Part shown: positions 27,918 to 38,100 of the stretch, piece by piece
Layout of the letters: every line of letters starts with the position of its first letter
Position numbering within the stretch: position 1 is the stretch's first letter
Assembly (NCBI GenBank): GCA_040386335.1
Contig: JAZKFT010000008.1
Span: forward strand, 124,001-188,000
Length of the DNA: 64,000 nucleotides
DNA from: JAZKFT01 sp040386335
Lineage (GTDB): Bacteria > Bacteroidota > Bacteroidia > Chitinophagales > Chitinophagaceae
Direction: 5' to 3'
Position numbers and translations under genes: made by a program
Notes under the pieces: generated by a model
Told to the model about the DNA's origin: nothing
Database searches by the model: none
Seen by the model: the letters and a program-made list of their open reading frames with translations, nothing else

Positions 27918-30197
27918 ATGACAACGACTGCTACACTACTTACCGGGGAACGACACACTTTAGCCGGCGTTCCGGCAAAAATGCCATTGCAAACCGGTTT
28001 GTATGCGTTCGTTCGTTGCAAGTTGTTTCAAAAAGCCCTGGTTGTTTTACTCACAATTGGTACAGCCCTGCCGGCATCAGCACAAACAATAACCTGGGCC
28101 GGTACAACCAGCACCAACTGGGCTACCGCCACCAATTGGGATGGTGGCATAGTGCCCGCTGCACTCAATGATGTAGTGATACCTAACGTCACCAATAAAC
28201 CTGTTATTAATGGCGGTACGGCTGCGCTGGCCAAATCGTTAGAAGTGCAGACCAGTGGGTCACTCACCATTCAAAATACAGCCAGCCTTACTATAAATGG
28301 CTCAAAAACCGTAGGAGCGTTCACCACTGCTTTTTTCAATGATGGCACAGTAACCAACAGCGGCCAGTTAATAATCGGTAATCTATCGTCTTCAGGTACT
28401 CACGGTCTTGTAAACCAAAACCTGTTTGCCAACAATACTGGTGGTGAAATAAATATTGGCAGTTCATCAAACTACGCTTTATATAACACTGTCGGCACGT
28501 TTACAAATGCGGCCAACATCATTATTGGTGCTACTATTAATGCAGGATTGTATGGCCTGTTTAACAACGGCACTTTTAATAATTCCGGCGGTGAGCTCAA
28601 AATTGGGCGTACCTCTATCACCGGGTTATACAACAACGGTGGCACGTTTACCAACGCGGCAAAAATTACCATGGGTGCCACCGATGCACTGGGCGGCACC
28701 GGAATTAACAACAGTGGCAGTTTTAGCAATACCTCCGGAGAGATCAGCATTGACCGTACGTTCAATAATGGTTTGCGAAATAGTGCCGGCACTTTCACCA
28801 ATGCAGCCACTATCACCATCGGCGCTATTGCCAGTGTGGGAAGCTTTGGCGTTTCGAACGAAGCCGTTTTTAATAATAATAGCGGCGGAGTCATTAAGAT
28901 TGATCGTTCAACCATTGTCGGTTTGTCTGCCACCGCGGTAAGCACATTTACCAACACAGGTGCTATCACCATCGGCGCAAATGCAATTGTGGGTACGCAT
29001 GGTTTACAAAGCGCAGGCATCTTCAATAATAACAGTGGCGCCGTCCGGATAGATCGGGCTACTTATGGTTTATCTACTACCAACGGCACTTTCACCAATG
29101 CAGCCAGCATTGTTATTGGTGCAAACGCAGTTATTGCCTCATATGGTCTTCAAAACAACAATGCCACTTTTAATAACAACACCGGCGGTGTGATACGGAT
29201 TGACAGCTGTTCAGGCAATGCCGGTCTGCATAACAATAGCGGCACCTTCAACAATGCAGCCAGCATTATTATTGGAGCGAATACCAGGGTTGGACCGTAT
29301 GGTCTCCAGAATACCAGCATTTTTAACAACACCAGCAGCGGCGACATAAGGATCGATCGTTCAACGGGCGATGGACTGCGGGCTGGCGGTACCAGTTTTA
29401 CCAATTCAGGCCATATTGCAATCGGTGCTAACGCCAGTGTAGGATTTATCGCTCTTAATAATGTGGCCGGGACTTTCACTAACAGTGGCGGCGAGATTGG
29501 CATTGATAACGCCTCCAACTCGGGCCTGACTTGCGGCGGTGGTATCTTTAACAATGCAGCCAAAATCGTTATTGGGGTGCATGGGAGTGTAGGTAACGGC
29601 CTGAACAACACCGCCACTTTTACTAACAATGCTGGTGGTGACATTAGTGTAAATAATACAACAAGTTTTGGTTTAGTAAATAATCCTGGCGGTGTGTTTA
29701 CGAACCTTGCCCGGATTACTATGGGAGCCATTTCCCCCGTGCAAACAAGGGCAGTCAGGAATTTCGGCACCTTTGCTAATACCGGCTGTGGTGCCGTATT
29801 AAGAATAGTTTCCAGCAATGCTTTTGAAGGAGGTGCGTCCTCCAGTAATTCCGGCTCCATCATAAAAAATTCATTTTCCTCCAGTGACCTTGGAACTAAT
29901 TCAGGCATTGTGCAAAGCCTCAATGGTGGCACCTTTACGATTACCACCAACACCGGTACACTTACCACCACTCCTGGAACACTGTGGACAGGTTGCGCCA
30001 GCACAGACTGGAATCTTGCAACCAATTGGAACGGTGTCAGTCTGCCAACAGCTTTGAACGATGTCGTCATTCTGAATGTCGCCAATAAACCTGTTATCGT
30101 AGCCCCTTTACATGCCGTGGCAAAATCTGTAAAAGTGTTGGCCAATGCGACGCTCACCATTCAAAATGGTGCGGGTCTTGCAGCAACCGGGTTGTAG
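27918..30197 (+). CDS. Large repetitive secreted protein, possibly C-terminally truncated
   Basis: 759 residues from the ATG at 27918. The signal peptide seems to begin later (ATG at 27981, MPLQTGLYAF ... ALPASAQ), so that start may be the true one. The sequence starts with ITWAGTTSTNWATATNWDGG, then about fifteen ~25-residue repeats of the type GTFTNAASIIIGAN / GLxNNxGxFNNxSGGxIxIDR, typical of parallel beta-helix or autotransporter-like stalks. A second copy of the opening module (WTGCASTDWNLATNWNG) comes at the end. The protein stops abruptly at AATGL with no T9SS sorting domain, and a MITE-like element begins ~55 bp later, so its 3' end may have been lost. Confidence 0.75.
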   Translation: MTTTATLLTGERHTLAGVPAKMPLQTGLYAFVRCKLFQKALVVLLTIGTALPASAQTITWAGTTSTNWATATNWDGGIVPAALNDVVIPNVTNKPVINGGTAALAKSLEVQTSGSLTIQNTASLTINGSKTVGAFTTAFFNDGTVTNSGQLIIGNLSSSGTHGLVNQNLFANNTGGEINIGSSSNYALYNTVGTFTNAANIIIGATINAGLYGLFNNGTFNNSGGELKIGRTSITGLYNNGGTFTNAAKITMGATDALGGTGINNSGSFSNTSGEISIDRTFNNGLRNSAGTFTNAATITIGAIASVGSFGVSNEAVFNNNSGGVIKIDRSTIVGLSATAVSTFTNTGAITIGANAIVGTHGLQSAGIFNNNSGAVRIDRATYGLSTTNGTFTNAASIVIGANAVIASYGLQNNNATFNNNTGGVIRIDSCSGNAGLHNNSGTFNNAASIIIGANTRVGPYGLQNTSIFNNTSSGDIRIDRSTGDGLRAGGTSFTNSGHIAIGANASVGFIALNNVAGTFTNSGGEIGIDNASNSGLTCGGGIFNNAAKIVIGVHGSVGNGLNNTATFTNNAGGDISVNNTTSFGLVNNPGGVFTNLARITMGAISPVQTRAVRNFGTFANTGCGAVLRIVSSNAFEGGASSSNSGSIIKNSFSSSDLGTNSGIVQSLNGGTFTITTNTGTLTTTPGTLWTGCASTDWNLATNWNGVSLPTALNDVVILNVANKPVIVAPLHAVAKSVKVLANATLTIQNGAGLAATGL

Positions 30198-30251
30198 ATT
30201 GTTGTTGGCGGTACCAACATCTTGCTATTTAAACGAACCGACCATGCGCTG

Positions 30252-30402
30252 TTAGGCGCTCTGTCCGGTGCCGGTCCGTTACTTTTTTTCGCATGTATTA
30301 CTGTTGCAAAAAGTGCAGCATTTCCCATCATACCCGACTGTAGCTTAGTGGCTGATATTCTTAGAAAAGTAACGCGGCGGCACCGGACAGAGTACGGCGC
30401 CT
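30252..30402. repeat. MITE-like element, copy 2 (inverted relative to copy 1)
   Basis: Its reverse complement matches 24918-25070 almost base for base, including the internal AGCCACTAAGCTAC, TCGGGTATGATGGGAAATGC and the terminal GTAACGGACCGGCACCGGAC. It sits between a possibly truncated repeat protein and a lipoprotein gene. Confidence 0.75.
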
Positions 30403-30468
30403 ATTGTAAAGCCCATCACAGATTTTTATCGCAATTAAATCCCCATTTTTGTTGTGATTTCAATTTAA

Positions 30469-31227
30469 ATGCCTCCTATGCCCAAAATACACCATGCCCT
30501 TGTTTTTATGATGCTGGTAACAGCCTGTACCGAACCACAGCCACCTAAAGAGACAGAAACAGTAGCCCCAAAGAAAATGACCGTTGAAAATCTGCTGCAA
30601 AAACAGGTGTTGCTTACAAATCACGCTGTGTTCACAAAAGATCGTGAACTGAATGGTGCCAGTGCTTTCCTGGTTCGGTACAAGGATTCTGTATACGCCG
30701 TTACGGCAAAACATCTGCTGGGCCCTGATGGAGGCGTGGAGCCTGCAGTATCGCTTATCCAACTATATGGCGACGTGAAATCCTGGAAACTGTACCCGCG
30801 ACAGCCGGTGAACCCGGCCACCGATACCGTTACTGTGAATGCCGCCCGTCTTGATTACTCGGAGATGCCGCGTAGCAGTGATGCTGTGATATTAAGTACG
30901 GTGGATTTCAAGAGTGGCATTGAACCATTGGTGCCCAACTTTGCCACCCCAGCGGAAGGTGACACCATGTACTTAATCGGCTGCCCCTACAGCGACAAGG
31001 AATGCCGGCAGAATAGCTATAAAATGACGTTCAAGTCTCAGGACAAGGGGATGGTTTTATGCCAGATCTTTTCTGAAGTGGACCTCCGCGGCTTTAGCGG
31101 TGCGCCCATTGTGAATACCAGCGGTGAAGTAGTAGCCATCGTTTATGGCAGCGGCGATGCCGAAGGTGCACATTATGTGTATGCAACGCCGATTGGGGAT
31201 GTGAGGAAGGTGAGAGTGGTGAAGTAG
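30469..31227 (+). CDS. Trypsin-like serine peptidase lipoprotein
   Basis: 252 residues. A lipobox LVTAC places the lipidated cysteine at residue 20, followed by a Pro/Glu/Thr-rich linker. The trypsin-like fold is marked by His82 in YAVTAKHLL, Asp138 in RSSDAVIL and Ser210 in LRGFSGAPIV, the order and context expected for an S1 triad (HtrA or Tesp-like, no PDZ domain). It should act at the periplasmic or outer-membrane surface. The substrate is unknown. It stands alone, 67 bp downstream of MITE copy 2. Confidence 0.82.
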   Translation: MPPMPKIHHALVFMMLVTACTEPQPPKETETVAPKKMTVENLLQKQVLLTNHAVFTKDRELNGASAFLVRYKDSVYAVTAKHLLGPDGGVEPAVSLIQLYGDVKSWKLYPRQPVNPATDTVTVNAARLDYSEMPRSSDAVILSTVDFKSGIEPLVPNFATPAEGDTMYLIGCPYSDKECRQNSYKMTFKSQDKGMVLCQIFSEVDLRGFSGAPIVNTSGEVVAIVYGSGDAEGAHYVYATPIGDVRKVRVVK

Positions 31228-31731
31228 CTTTTCAGGAAAATCTACCTTACTTAGTTCCCGGAGACTGCTAGGGAGTTTGTAGAAGTAGTCGAAACTAAAC
31301 TCGTAATTCTCCATGCCTTCTGAACAGATAAACGCTGCCATGCTTTCCACCCGCGCTTTTATCCATAATTTGTCTTTGTCGATGGCCAACTGGCGAATAT
31401 CGGAGCTGAGCATGTGTCGTGGGCAAAGCTGGCCTCATTTCCGGCTGTTATTATCGAAGCGGAGTATGGGTCGTGTAGACACCATAGCCGTCAACCTTAG
31501 GGTTATAGAGTCGCAGGCTCGGTCCATTTTGCAGCAAAGGATTTTAGTCCGTTGATGCGCATAGCATCAACAAGCCATGGTGCTGTAGACCCGGCCGGTT
31601 GCAGGTAGTCCAAGGGACTTAAATTCGTTGTTACAATACCCAACCGAGCCTCCGGCTCTGCCTACATGCTTAAGGTGTCGACAATTGCGGGGCATAACCC
31701 ATAAAAACTGATAAACCAATCAACTCATCAA
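31228..31731. other. Intergenic region with a possible gene remnant and small repeats
   Basis: A minus-strand frame (ATG at 31413) reads MLSSDIRQLAIDKDKLWIKA ... SFDYFYKLPSS with protein-like composition, but it runs antisense into the peptidase gene, so at most it is a remnant. The segment 31626-31658 holds CGTTGTTACAATA and the hairpin GAGCC-TCC-GGCTC, both also found near 12.5 kb. A-rich CAATCAACTCATCAACTAATCAACC lies before the next gene. Confidence 0.4.
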
Positions 31732-32244
31732 CTAATCAACCAACCCCTTTCCCATCACATGATCTACCATCAGAAATCCCTGGCCTATATCAAAGTCCAT
31801 ATCTTCTAAAACGGTAAAGCCCTGGCGCAAATAAAAGTCTTTGGCGTTATTGGCCCGGTTCACACTAAGTATTAATTGCACAGCACCCGCCGTTTTTGCA
31901 ATGGTTTCTACTTCCCGTAACAGTCTTTTTCCAGCACCGCTTTTTTGGATGATGGGCAACACATAAAGCTTATGCAGTTTGTAAGTGAGAGGTTCTTTTT
32001 TTATCTCGCCAAAACCGGTAAATGCAATGGGTTTTTCATCTTGATAAGCAATGATAAACTGCTGGCCGCCGGCTTGCATTTGTTCCAGCAGCACGGTTTC
32101 GCTGTACATCATGTTCAACATGTATTCAATCTGCTTTGCCGAAATAATATCGCCGTAAGTTGCCGGCCAAGTGGCCATTGCAATATTGCGGATTACAGGA
32201 ATGTCTGAGGCTGTTGCCTGAACTAATCTAAGTGTATTTGTCAT
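31732..32244 (-). CDS. GNAT family N-acetyltransferase
   Basis: 170 residues, normal for the family. LRLVQATASDIPVIRNIA opens the fold, LYVLPIIQKSGAGKRLL is the acetyl-CoA pyrophosphate loop (Q/RxxGxG/A-type), and NNAKDFYLRQGFTVLED is the C-terminal motif. It acetylates an unknown amine. It starts 8 bp after the PrsW gene on the same strand, so the two are probably an operon. Confidence 0.88.
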   Translation of the reverse strand: MTNTLRLVQATASDIPVIRNIAMATWPATYGDIISAKQIEYMLNMMYSETVLLEQMQAGGQQFIIAYQDEKPIAFTGFGEIKKEPLTYKLHKLYVLPIIQKSGAGKRLLREVETIAKTAGAVQLILSVNRANNAKDFYLRQGFTVLEDMDFDIGQGFLMVDHVMGKGLVD

Positions 32245-32252
32245 TAAATGTA

Positions 32253-33002
32253 TTAGCCTGGAATGGGCGCATTCCGGTCTTTTGGAAAAAGTTGTTTGCT
32301 GATTTTACGGTGTTTGCGAATAGCAATAAAAGCGAGGATATAACCCAGTACGGCTGTACCGAGGGCACCGCCAATTAATGCGCCATCGTAATCCCCACCC
32401 GCCAATTCGTTCGATTCCCGCAGAAACAAAGCAGCATCGTAAGTGCCGTGTAGCAATATTCCGCAGAAGAGACCGATACAGATATATAGAAATTTATTTT
32501 TAGGCTTGAACTTCGCCAGGCCCATAAAGTACCCCACAATCACACCCCAGCAGGCGTGGCCCGGTACTGCCAGGAACATCCTTAAAACACCTACCTGCAT
32601 ACCAGTTTCAGGGTTAGCAAAAACATATAGTACATTTTCGATAGTGGCAAAACCCATGGCCACCATTACCATATACACAATGCCATCAAGTGGTTCGTTA
32701 AAGTCTTTTTTGGGATAGGCATACACCCTACACATAAAGAATTTACAAAGTTCCTCCACAACAGCGGCCATAATAAAGGCTGTGAACAATTTATCACCGA
32801 TGGAACCAGGTACTGTCATTTCTGTTTGTATCGGCGCAAGGCCTTTATCTATCAGCACCGCCATTACAGCGGATGCAATACCAAGGATAAAGCAAATAAA
32901 CAGGTGCCGCAATGGCTCGCGGTCGTGGCGGTCACGCCAATAGATATAGAGGATAATAGCAACACCGGGTGCTAATGCAATAGCGAGGAGGGAGGGCCAC
33001 AT
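32253..33002 (-). CDS. PrsW family intramembrane metalloprotease
   Basis: 249 residues with about eight predicted membrane helices. The PrsW motifs are present: VEELCKFF (EE plus downstream), PGHACWGVIVGYFMG and LLHGTYDAAL, the presumed metal-binding histidines and glutamates. In Bacillus, PrsW cleaves an anti-sigma factor; no anti-sigma gene is nearby here, so the target is open. It is the first gene of a two-gene unit with the following acetyltransferase. Confidence 0.88.
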   Translation of the reverse strand: MWPSLLAIALAPGVAIILYIYWRDRHDREPLRHLFICFILGIASAVMAVLIDKGLAPIQTEMTVPGSIGDKLFTAFIMAAVVEELCKFFMCRVYAYPKKDFNEPLDGIVYMVMVAMGFATIENVLYVFANPETGMQVGVLRMFLAVPGHACWGVIVGYFMGLAKFKPKNKFLYICIGLFCGILLHGTYDAALFLRESNELAGGDYDGALIGGALGTAVLGYILAFIAIRKHRKISKQLFPKDRNAPIPG

Positions 33003-33180
33003 AGCGTTAAAATTTTAGCCAAAATAGGCAAAAGCTTTTGGCTGTGCAAACGGGGTTGGTGAATGGCGGAATTGGATTGATAAAAGAAGCTAATGGGTTT
33101 ATATCAGGAATGGGCTTTGGGGAAATCTATCGAAAATGTCATTACCATCTGACGCTTCTTCGTTACTCCCAATACACGGG

Positions 33181-33666
33181 TTACAGGGTTTTCATCATCC
33201 AGATACCACAACCATGATGGCCACTATTACCCATTGGGCCGGGCAGGTTTACAAACCCAAATTTTTTATACATGGGTATGGCAATCGTAAGCTCCGGCAT
33301 AGTTTCCAGGTACACGTTATTAAAGCCATTATCAGCAGCTGCCTGCAGGCAATGCTGCATCAGCATTTTGCCAAGGCCAAGTCCACGTGCCTGTGGGCCG
33401 AGATACATTTTTACCAGTTCACAGGTGTCAGACGGTAATCCATCGGTAGGGTAAATACCAGCCCCACCTGCCACTTCGCCATCTACTTCCGCCACATGGT
33501 AGGCGGATCGTGGTTTTGCAAACACTCCACTTAAATGGTCAGTACTGCTATCGAAATATACCGTCCCAGGGTGGTTGGCGCCAAATTCCTCCAGCGTACG
33601 GCGAATAATGTTGGCCAGCAGCGGATCGTCGGCCGGTTGAATAAATCGAATATTAACTGAAGGCAT
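33181..33666 (-). CDS. GNAT family N-acetyltransferase
   Basis: 161 residues from the ATG at 33666 (MPSVNIRFIQPADDP). A longer frame to 33735 would read through the thioredoxin terminator and is rejected. Family motifs: CELVKMYLGPQARGLGLGKML (acetyl-CoA loop) and MYKKFGFVNLPGPMG. The target amine is unknown. It is downstream of, but terminated from, the thioredoxin gene. Confidence 0.87.
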   Translation of the reverse strand: MPSVNIRFIQPADDPLLANIIRRTLEEFGANHPGTVYFDSSTDHLSGVFAKPRSAYHVAEVDGEVAGGAGIYPTDGLPSDTCELVKMYLGPQARGLGLGKMLMQHCLQAAADNGFNNVYLETMPELTIAIPMYKKFGFVNLPGPMGNSGHHGCGIWMMKTL

Positions 33667-33711
33667 AAGCAAAGAAAATAAAAAGGGTTGAACAATATCC
33701 CGGGATTTGCG

Positions 33712-33749
33712 CATTAAAAAACGCCCGATGCTCACTGCACCCGGCGTTT
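33712..33749 (-). terminator. Terminator of the thioredoxin gene
   Basis: The stem AAACGCC/GGCGTTT (33719-33725 and 33743-33749) is followed on the minus strand by TTTTTTAATG. It lies ~50 bp after the trxA stop. Confidence 0.75.
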
Positions 33750-33797
33750 AAAACTTTTCAAAAAGTCCTTGAACCTTGATTCCTGAACCTTGAATCT

Positions 33798-34118
33798 TTA
33801 ATTCAAATGTTGCTCGATCTTTTTTACAAAATTGCTTTTAGGTTGCGCACCTACCAGTTTATCTACAACCTGGCCATTCTTAATAAAGAGGATTGCAGGT
33901 ATTGAAGTAATGCCATAGTTCATGCTTACTTCCGGATTGTGGTCCACGTTTACTTTACCTACATTTATCTTGCCTGCATATTCTTTGCTCAGGTCTTCAA
34001 TTACCGGGCCTATTGCACGGCAGGGACCGCACCATTCCGCCCAAAAGTCAACAACGGTAAGTTTATCGCTGTCAAGCACATCTGCTTTAAAGTTTGTGTC
34101 TGTGAATTCTAATGCCAT
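33798..34118 (-). CDS. trxA: Thioredoxin
   Basis: 106 residues, the classic single-domain thioredoxin length, with the active site WCGPC (Cys30 and Cys33) and the cis-proline loop YGITSIPAILFI. It lacks a signal peptide, so it is cytoplasmic and reduces disulfides using thioredoxin reductase. It is monocistronic, with a -7 TAACTTTG box upstream and a hairpin terminator downstream. Confidence 0.95.
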   Translation of the reverse strand: MALEFTDTNFKADVLDSDKLTVVDFWAEWCGPCRAIGPVIEDLSKEYAGKINVGKVNVDHNPEVSMNYGITSIPAILFIKNGQVVDKLVGAQPKSNFVKKIEQHLN

Positions 34119-34155
34119 AATGTTTGATTTTAAGTAAGTTGAACAATTATTGAAC

Positions 34156-34163
34156 CAAAGTTA
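34156..34163 (-). promoter_or_regulatory. Likely -7 promoter element of trxA
   Basis: TAACTTTG on the minus strand matches TAnnTTTG exactly, 37 bp before the start codon. No convincing -33 TTG was found at the usual distance. Confidence 0.4.
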
Positions 34164-34326
34164 TAGGGTGAAAAGATGGCATGATGTACTGGCAGACCAA
34201 ATTTTCGGAAACAAGACAACAAAAATAACCGCCTGATGTTGCAAACCAAGTATCAGTTATCCACTATTGCAGGTGTTTTTTAACTTTTTGAAATTGTTCT
34301 GGCTGAAAAAAGCATATGACAATTGG

Positions 34327-35070
34327 TCAATGTTGTCTTAAAGTGTTCATTATGAGTTCTTTCCGGCGTTTCGAAATTGACAGTTGCTTTCCGTCGCTCA
34401 TTTGTACCATCCCTTCGCGATCTACCCGTGTTACGTATTTTGCATTTACCAGGTAAGATTTGTGAATACGCAAAAAGCCATGATCGGCCAAAAGGTCTTC
34501 ATAATCGCCCAGGGTTTTTGAAACCAGCATCGGTTTATGTTTAGCGAAAACAAAACGGGTATAATTATTCTCACCTTCACAATAAAGTATTTCCAGGGGT
34601 TCGTAAAAAAACACGCCTTCGCTGGTGGATAGCGCCAGCTTGAAATCTTTAGGATCTTTTTGTTGCAAATTGGTCAGCAGGTTCGAAACAAGCAATTGCG
34701 GATTTTGATTTTGTTTTTTGATGATGTGCCGGTTCACTGCATTCTGCAGGTCCAGCACGTCAATAGGTTTTAGCAGGTAGTCAAGCGCACTAAACCTTAT
34801 CGCTTTAATGGCATACTGATCGTAGGCTGTTGTAAAAATGACATCGAAATGGTTTTCACTGGCCATGTTTAGAAAGTCAAAACCACTTAAGTTGGGCATC
34901 TCTATATCCAGCATTACCAGGGTGGGGTTAAAAACCTTCAACAACTCCAACGCGTCTTTTGGGTTATCACAAAACCTGATTTCAGTTGCCGTGGCAATAT
35001 GTTTTTCAATCAGTATTTTCAAAATGCTGCCAGCCGCGACTTCATCGTCTACAATTAAGATTTTTACCAT
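34327..35070 (-). CDS. LytTR-type response regulator
   Basis: 247 residues. Receiver domain ~1-120 with the phosphoacceptor Asp55 in LVMLDIEMP and the acidic pair near the start (VDDE). LytTR DNA-binding domain ~140-245 (FFYEPLEILYCEGENNYTRF ... LRIHKSYLVNAKYV). It is transcribed with the sensor kinase 38 bp upstream and is its obvious partner. Target genes cannot be deduced. Confidence 0.93.
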   Translation of the reverse strand: MVKILIVDDEVAAGSILKILIEKHIATATEIRFCDNPKDALELLKVFNPTLVMLDIEMPNLSGFDFLNMASENHFDVIFTTAYDQYAIKAIRFSALDYLLKPIDVLDLQNAVNRHIIKKQNQNPQLLVSNLLTNLQQKDPKDFKLALSTSEGVFFYEPLEILYCEGENNYTRFVFAKHKPMLVSKTLGDYEDLLADHGFLRIHKSYLVNAKYVTRVDREGMVQMSDGKQLSISKRRKELIMNTLRQH

Positions 35071-35108
35071 GTCATTTATATTTTTCGTTCTTTGTTATAT
35101 CACCTTTC

Positions 35109-38100
35109 TCAGATGGATTCCAAATTTGCAGGGAAGGATAGAATTACGATGGTTCCAGTCGCAACCCCTGCGGCGTCTTTTTTGTCTGTTATCTCCAGGT
35201 GTATGTCGGCCTGTAGCTGCTGGCTGAGTACATGCAGCCGCTGACTAAGCATAATGGTAGCTTTGGAAACATACTGGCTACTGCCAATCTTTTTTTGTTT
35301 TATGATACCTGCTTCTTCACGACCGATTCCATTGTCTTCAATGGTGGTAAATATCAACCCGTCTTTTTCCTGGTAGGTGACTGTGAGGGTTTTATCGCCT
35401 TCCTTACTTCTGAGGCCGTGCCAGATGGCATTCTCTACGATAGGTTGTGTTATCAGCGATGGAATCACTACTTCATCGGTGTCTATTGCCGGTTCAATAT
35501 TTATGCTGTACGAAAAAGATTTATTAAACCTGAGGGATTCCAGCGAAAGATATAATTGCAGCATCTCTATTTCCCTGCTCAGTGGTATCAACTCCTTTTC
35601 TGAATTGTTTAGTACCATTCGCTGGAGTTTGGAAAATTTGCTCAGGTATTCGTATGCAGCATCCACCTTATTGGTAAGGATACATTCCTGAATGGCATTG
35701 AGGCTATTAAAAATAAAATGAGGGTTCATCTGGCTGCGCAATGCTTCCAGCTTGGCTTTCGACAGCTGCTCATTCATGCTGTACATTTCAATTTTTGTTT
35801 GCTGAAGCGACTGCTCAGCTTCTATCGATTTTATCTTGGTGCTCACCAGCGTGGCAATGGTAGTAAGGAGTTGCAAATGCTCGGGGGTGTAAAAGTTTTT
35901 TTCCGGATGTTCGCTATCGATAACACCAATCAGCTCATTGTTGTAAATCAGCGGAACGGTTATTTCACTCAACCTCACCAGGTCGTCGGGCCGGTAACGA
36001 CTGTCGGCCGATGTGTCAGCAATTACTACCGGCTCTTTGCTTTGCATAACATGACCAACCACACCCTGGCCCGGCAGCACTTCAAAAAGGTGTTCAGTAA
36101 AATCTTCAACCGAATTTTTAGGGCCAATACCCGCCTTCTGTACCATTTTTGTTTTGGCAGCATTCCACAGGTATATCATGCAGTCAACAAATCCCAACCT
36201 GCCTATCAGGTTTTTTGAAACGTCCCACAGCACATCTTCAATGGTATTTTTATCGATCAGTGAAGAAGAAAAGTAATTGACAATTTGCTCCAGTTTCAGT
36301 TTGCTTTTGTATTGTTCGGCATTTAATTGCTGGAGTTTTAGCTTTTCTTCTTCAATAGCTTTAATGTTGTTTTCCCGCCATTTAATAAAGAGATAAATTA
36401 GAATTGCCATCCCGGTAGATACAAGCAAAATAAACCACCATGTTTTCCAGAATGGGGGTTTGATGGTAAACGGAATAGCGAGTTCAGTTTTTACTGGGTT
36501 TCCATACACGTTTGTAGCCTTTACTCTTAAAATATACTTACCGGGCTGTAGGGAATTAAATGTAATTTCTGAACGGTTCCCCAAATCTACCCATGCCTTA
36601 TCCAGGCCCTGTAACAGGTAAGCATATTTTACTTTTCCAGGCTCAGCAAATTCCAATAATCCAAACCGGAAATAAATTCTGTTTTGGTCGAAAGAAAGAT
36701 GCTGAAGTGTATTGAATGACGTATCAATACTGTTGCCACTAACCTGCACCTCGTTCAGCTGGAGGATTCTTTCTTCGATACGTTGTTTTAAAAAACCATC
36801 AGGGTTAATGTTTACCAGTTTTCCTCCGAAAAGAAAATAGATGTGCCCGTCCTTCGCTTCAAGGCTGCTACCGAAATAATTACTCAGCTTGTCAGGCGAT
36901 TCGGGGAACACATTCAGGAAGGTATTGTTTTGCGGATCGTACAGATTGACGCCGCCCATGGAGCCCACCCATAACCGTTTTTTAGCATCCAGGCAAAGCG
37001 TAAAACTAAAATCGTGCAGCAATCCGTTGGCAGTGGTGTAAATGAAAGGCTCCTGCTTTTTTAGATCATACCTGATAAGACCGTTTTGTGATGTGATCCA
37101 GATGTTCCCATTTCCGTCATCTGCTATTTCTCTTGTATTTACATAAGCAAAACCTGCTGCCTGTAGCTTTTTATACAATGAAATGGTATCCATCGCAAGT
37201 GTCTCCAGGTTGCGCTTTACCAGGTCTCCGCTACCAAGCAAGAAATAAAAATACTGGCGGTCTCCGGAAATACAGGCCTGGCTTGAGAAGCCGGTACTTT
37301 TTATTTTTTCGAGGCTATCGGTGCCGTTGTAGTAATAGATAAAACCATTGTTTTTCTTAAAATAAATGGCGTTTTCGTTATACCTGTAAGCCCATGCTAC
37401 ATACGGCGCTTCCCTGGCAAGTAATTTATAGGCATTCTTTCTTGGCGCATTTAATACAATATTATGTGATGTTGTGTCGGCCGGTAGAAGGGTGCTTTTG
37501 CTGCTGATATACAATTGATCCTTTTCACCGGTAAATACATATCCAAAGCCCCGCACATAACTGCTGTTGGCAGGGAAATACCGGTTGGTGCCACTGAATA
37601 CATTGTATTGAAACAACCCGCCCGACAGGAATGGCGCATAAATATTACCCTTGTCATCCTGCGATATCAATGCTGCCGGAAAATTGATATTGATGAATTC
37701 TTTTTTATCACTCAGGTATTTTTGCTGTACAATGCTGTCGTAATAATTAATAATAAAAGCCCCATTATTTGTGTTTACCCACATTCTTTTCAGGTAGTCT
37801 TCGCAAAGCGAATAAACATAATCTGATTGTATGGGGCTGTTGATGTCAGTATAACGGATCGGGGAGAATTGGTGTGTCGTATTGTCGAAATGAAGTAAGC
37901 CCCCATATCGGAAACCAATCCAGACATTTCCCTTATAATCTGTAGCCAAAGAGTAACAGCAGGACCATGCGTTTTTGGGGAAAACAAACCGGAAAGAATC
38001 CATTTTATCTGTAACGATATTGTATTTAATGAGTACAGAATGGTTGAAAATAAAGTAGAGGTTTTGGGCGGAATCTGTGGTTAGTTCACTTTGTACAGCG

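Noticed and set aside
29150..30160. 336-codon minus-strand open frame
   Set aside because: It is antisense to the repetitive secreted protein and reflects its codon periodicity; its composition is unnaturally rich in Pro, Ala and Val and no domain is seen.
33667..33735. N-terminal extension of the GNAT gene
   Set aside because: It would translate the terminator of the thioredoxin gene; the ATG at 33666 matches the family start.
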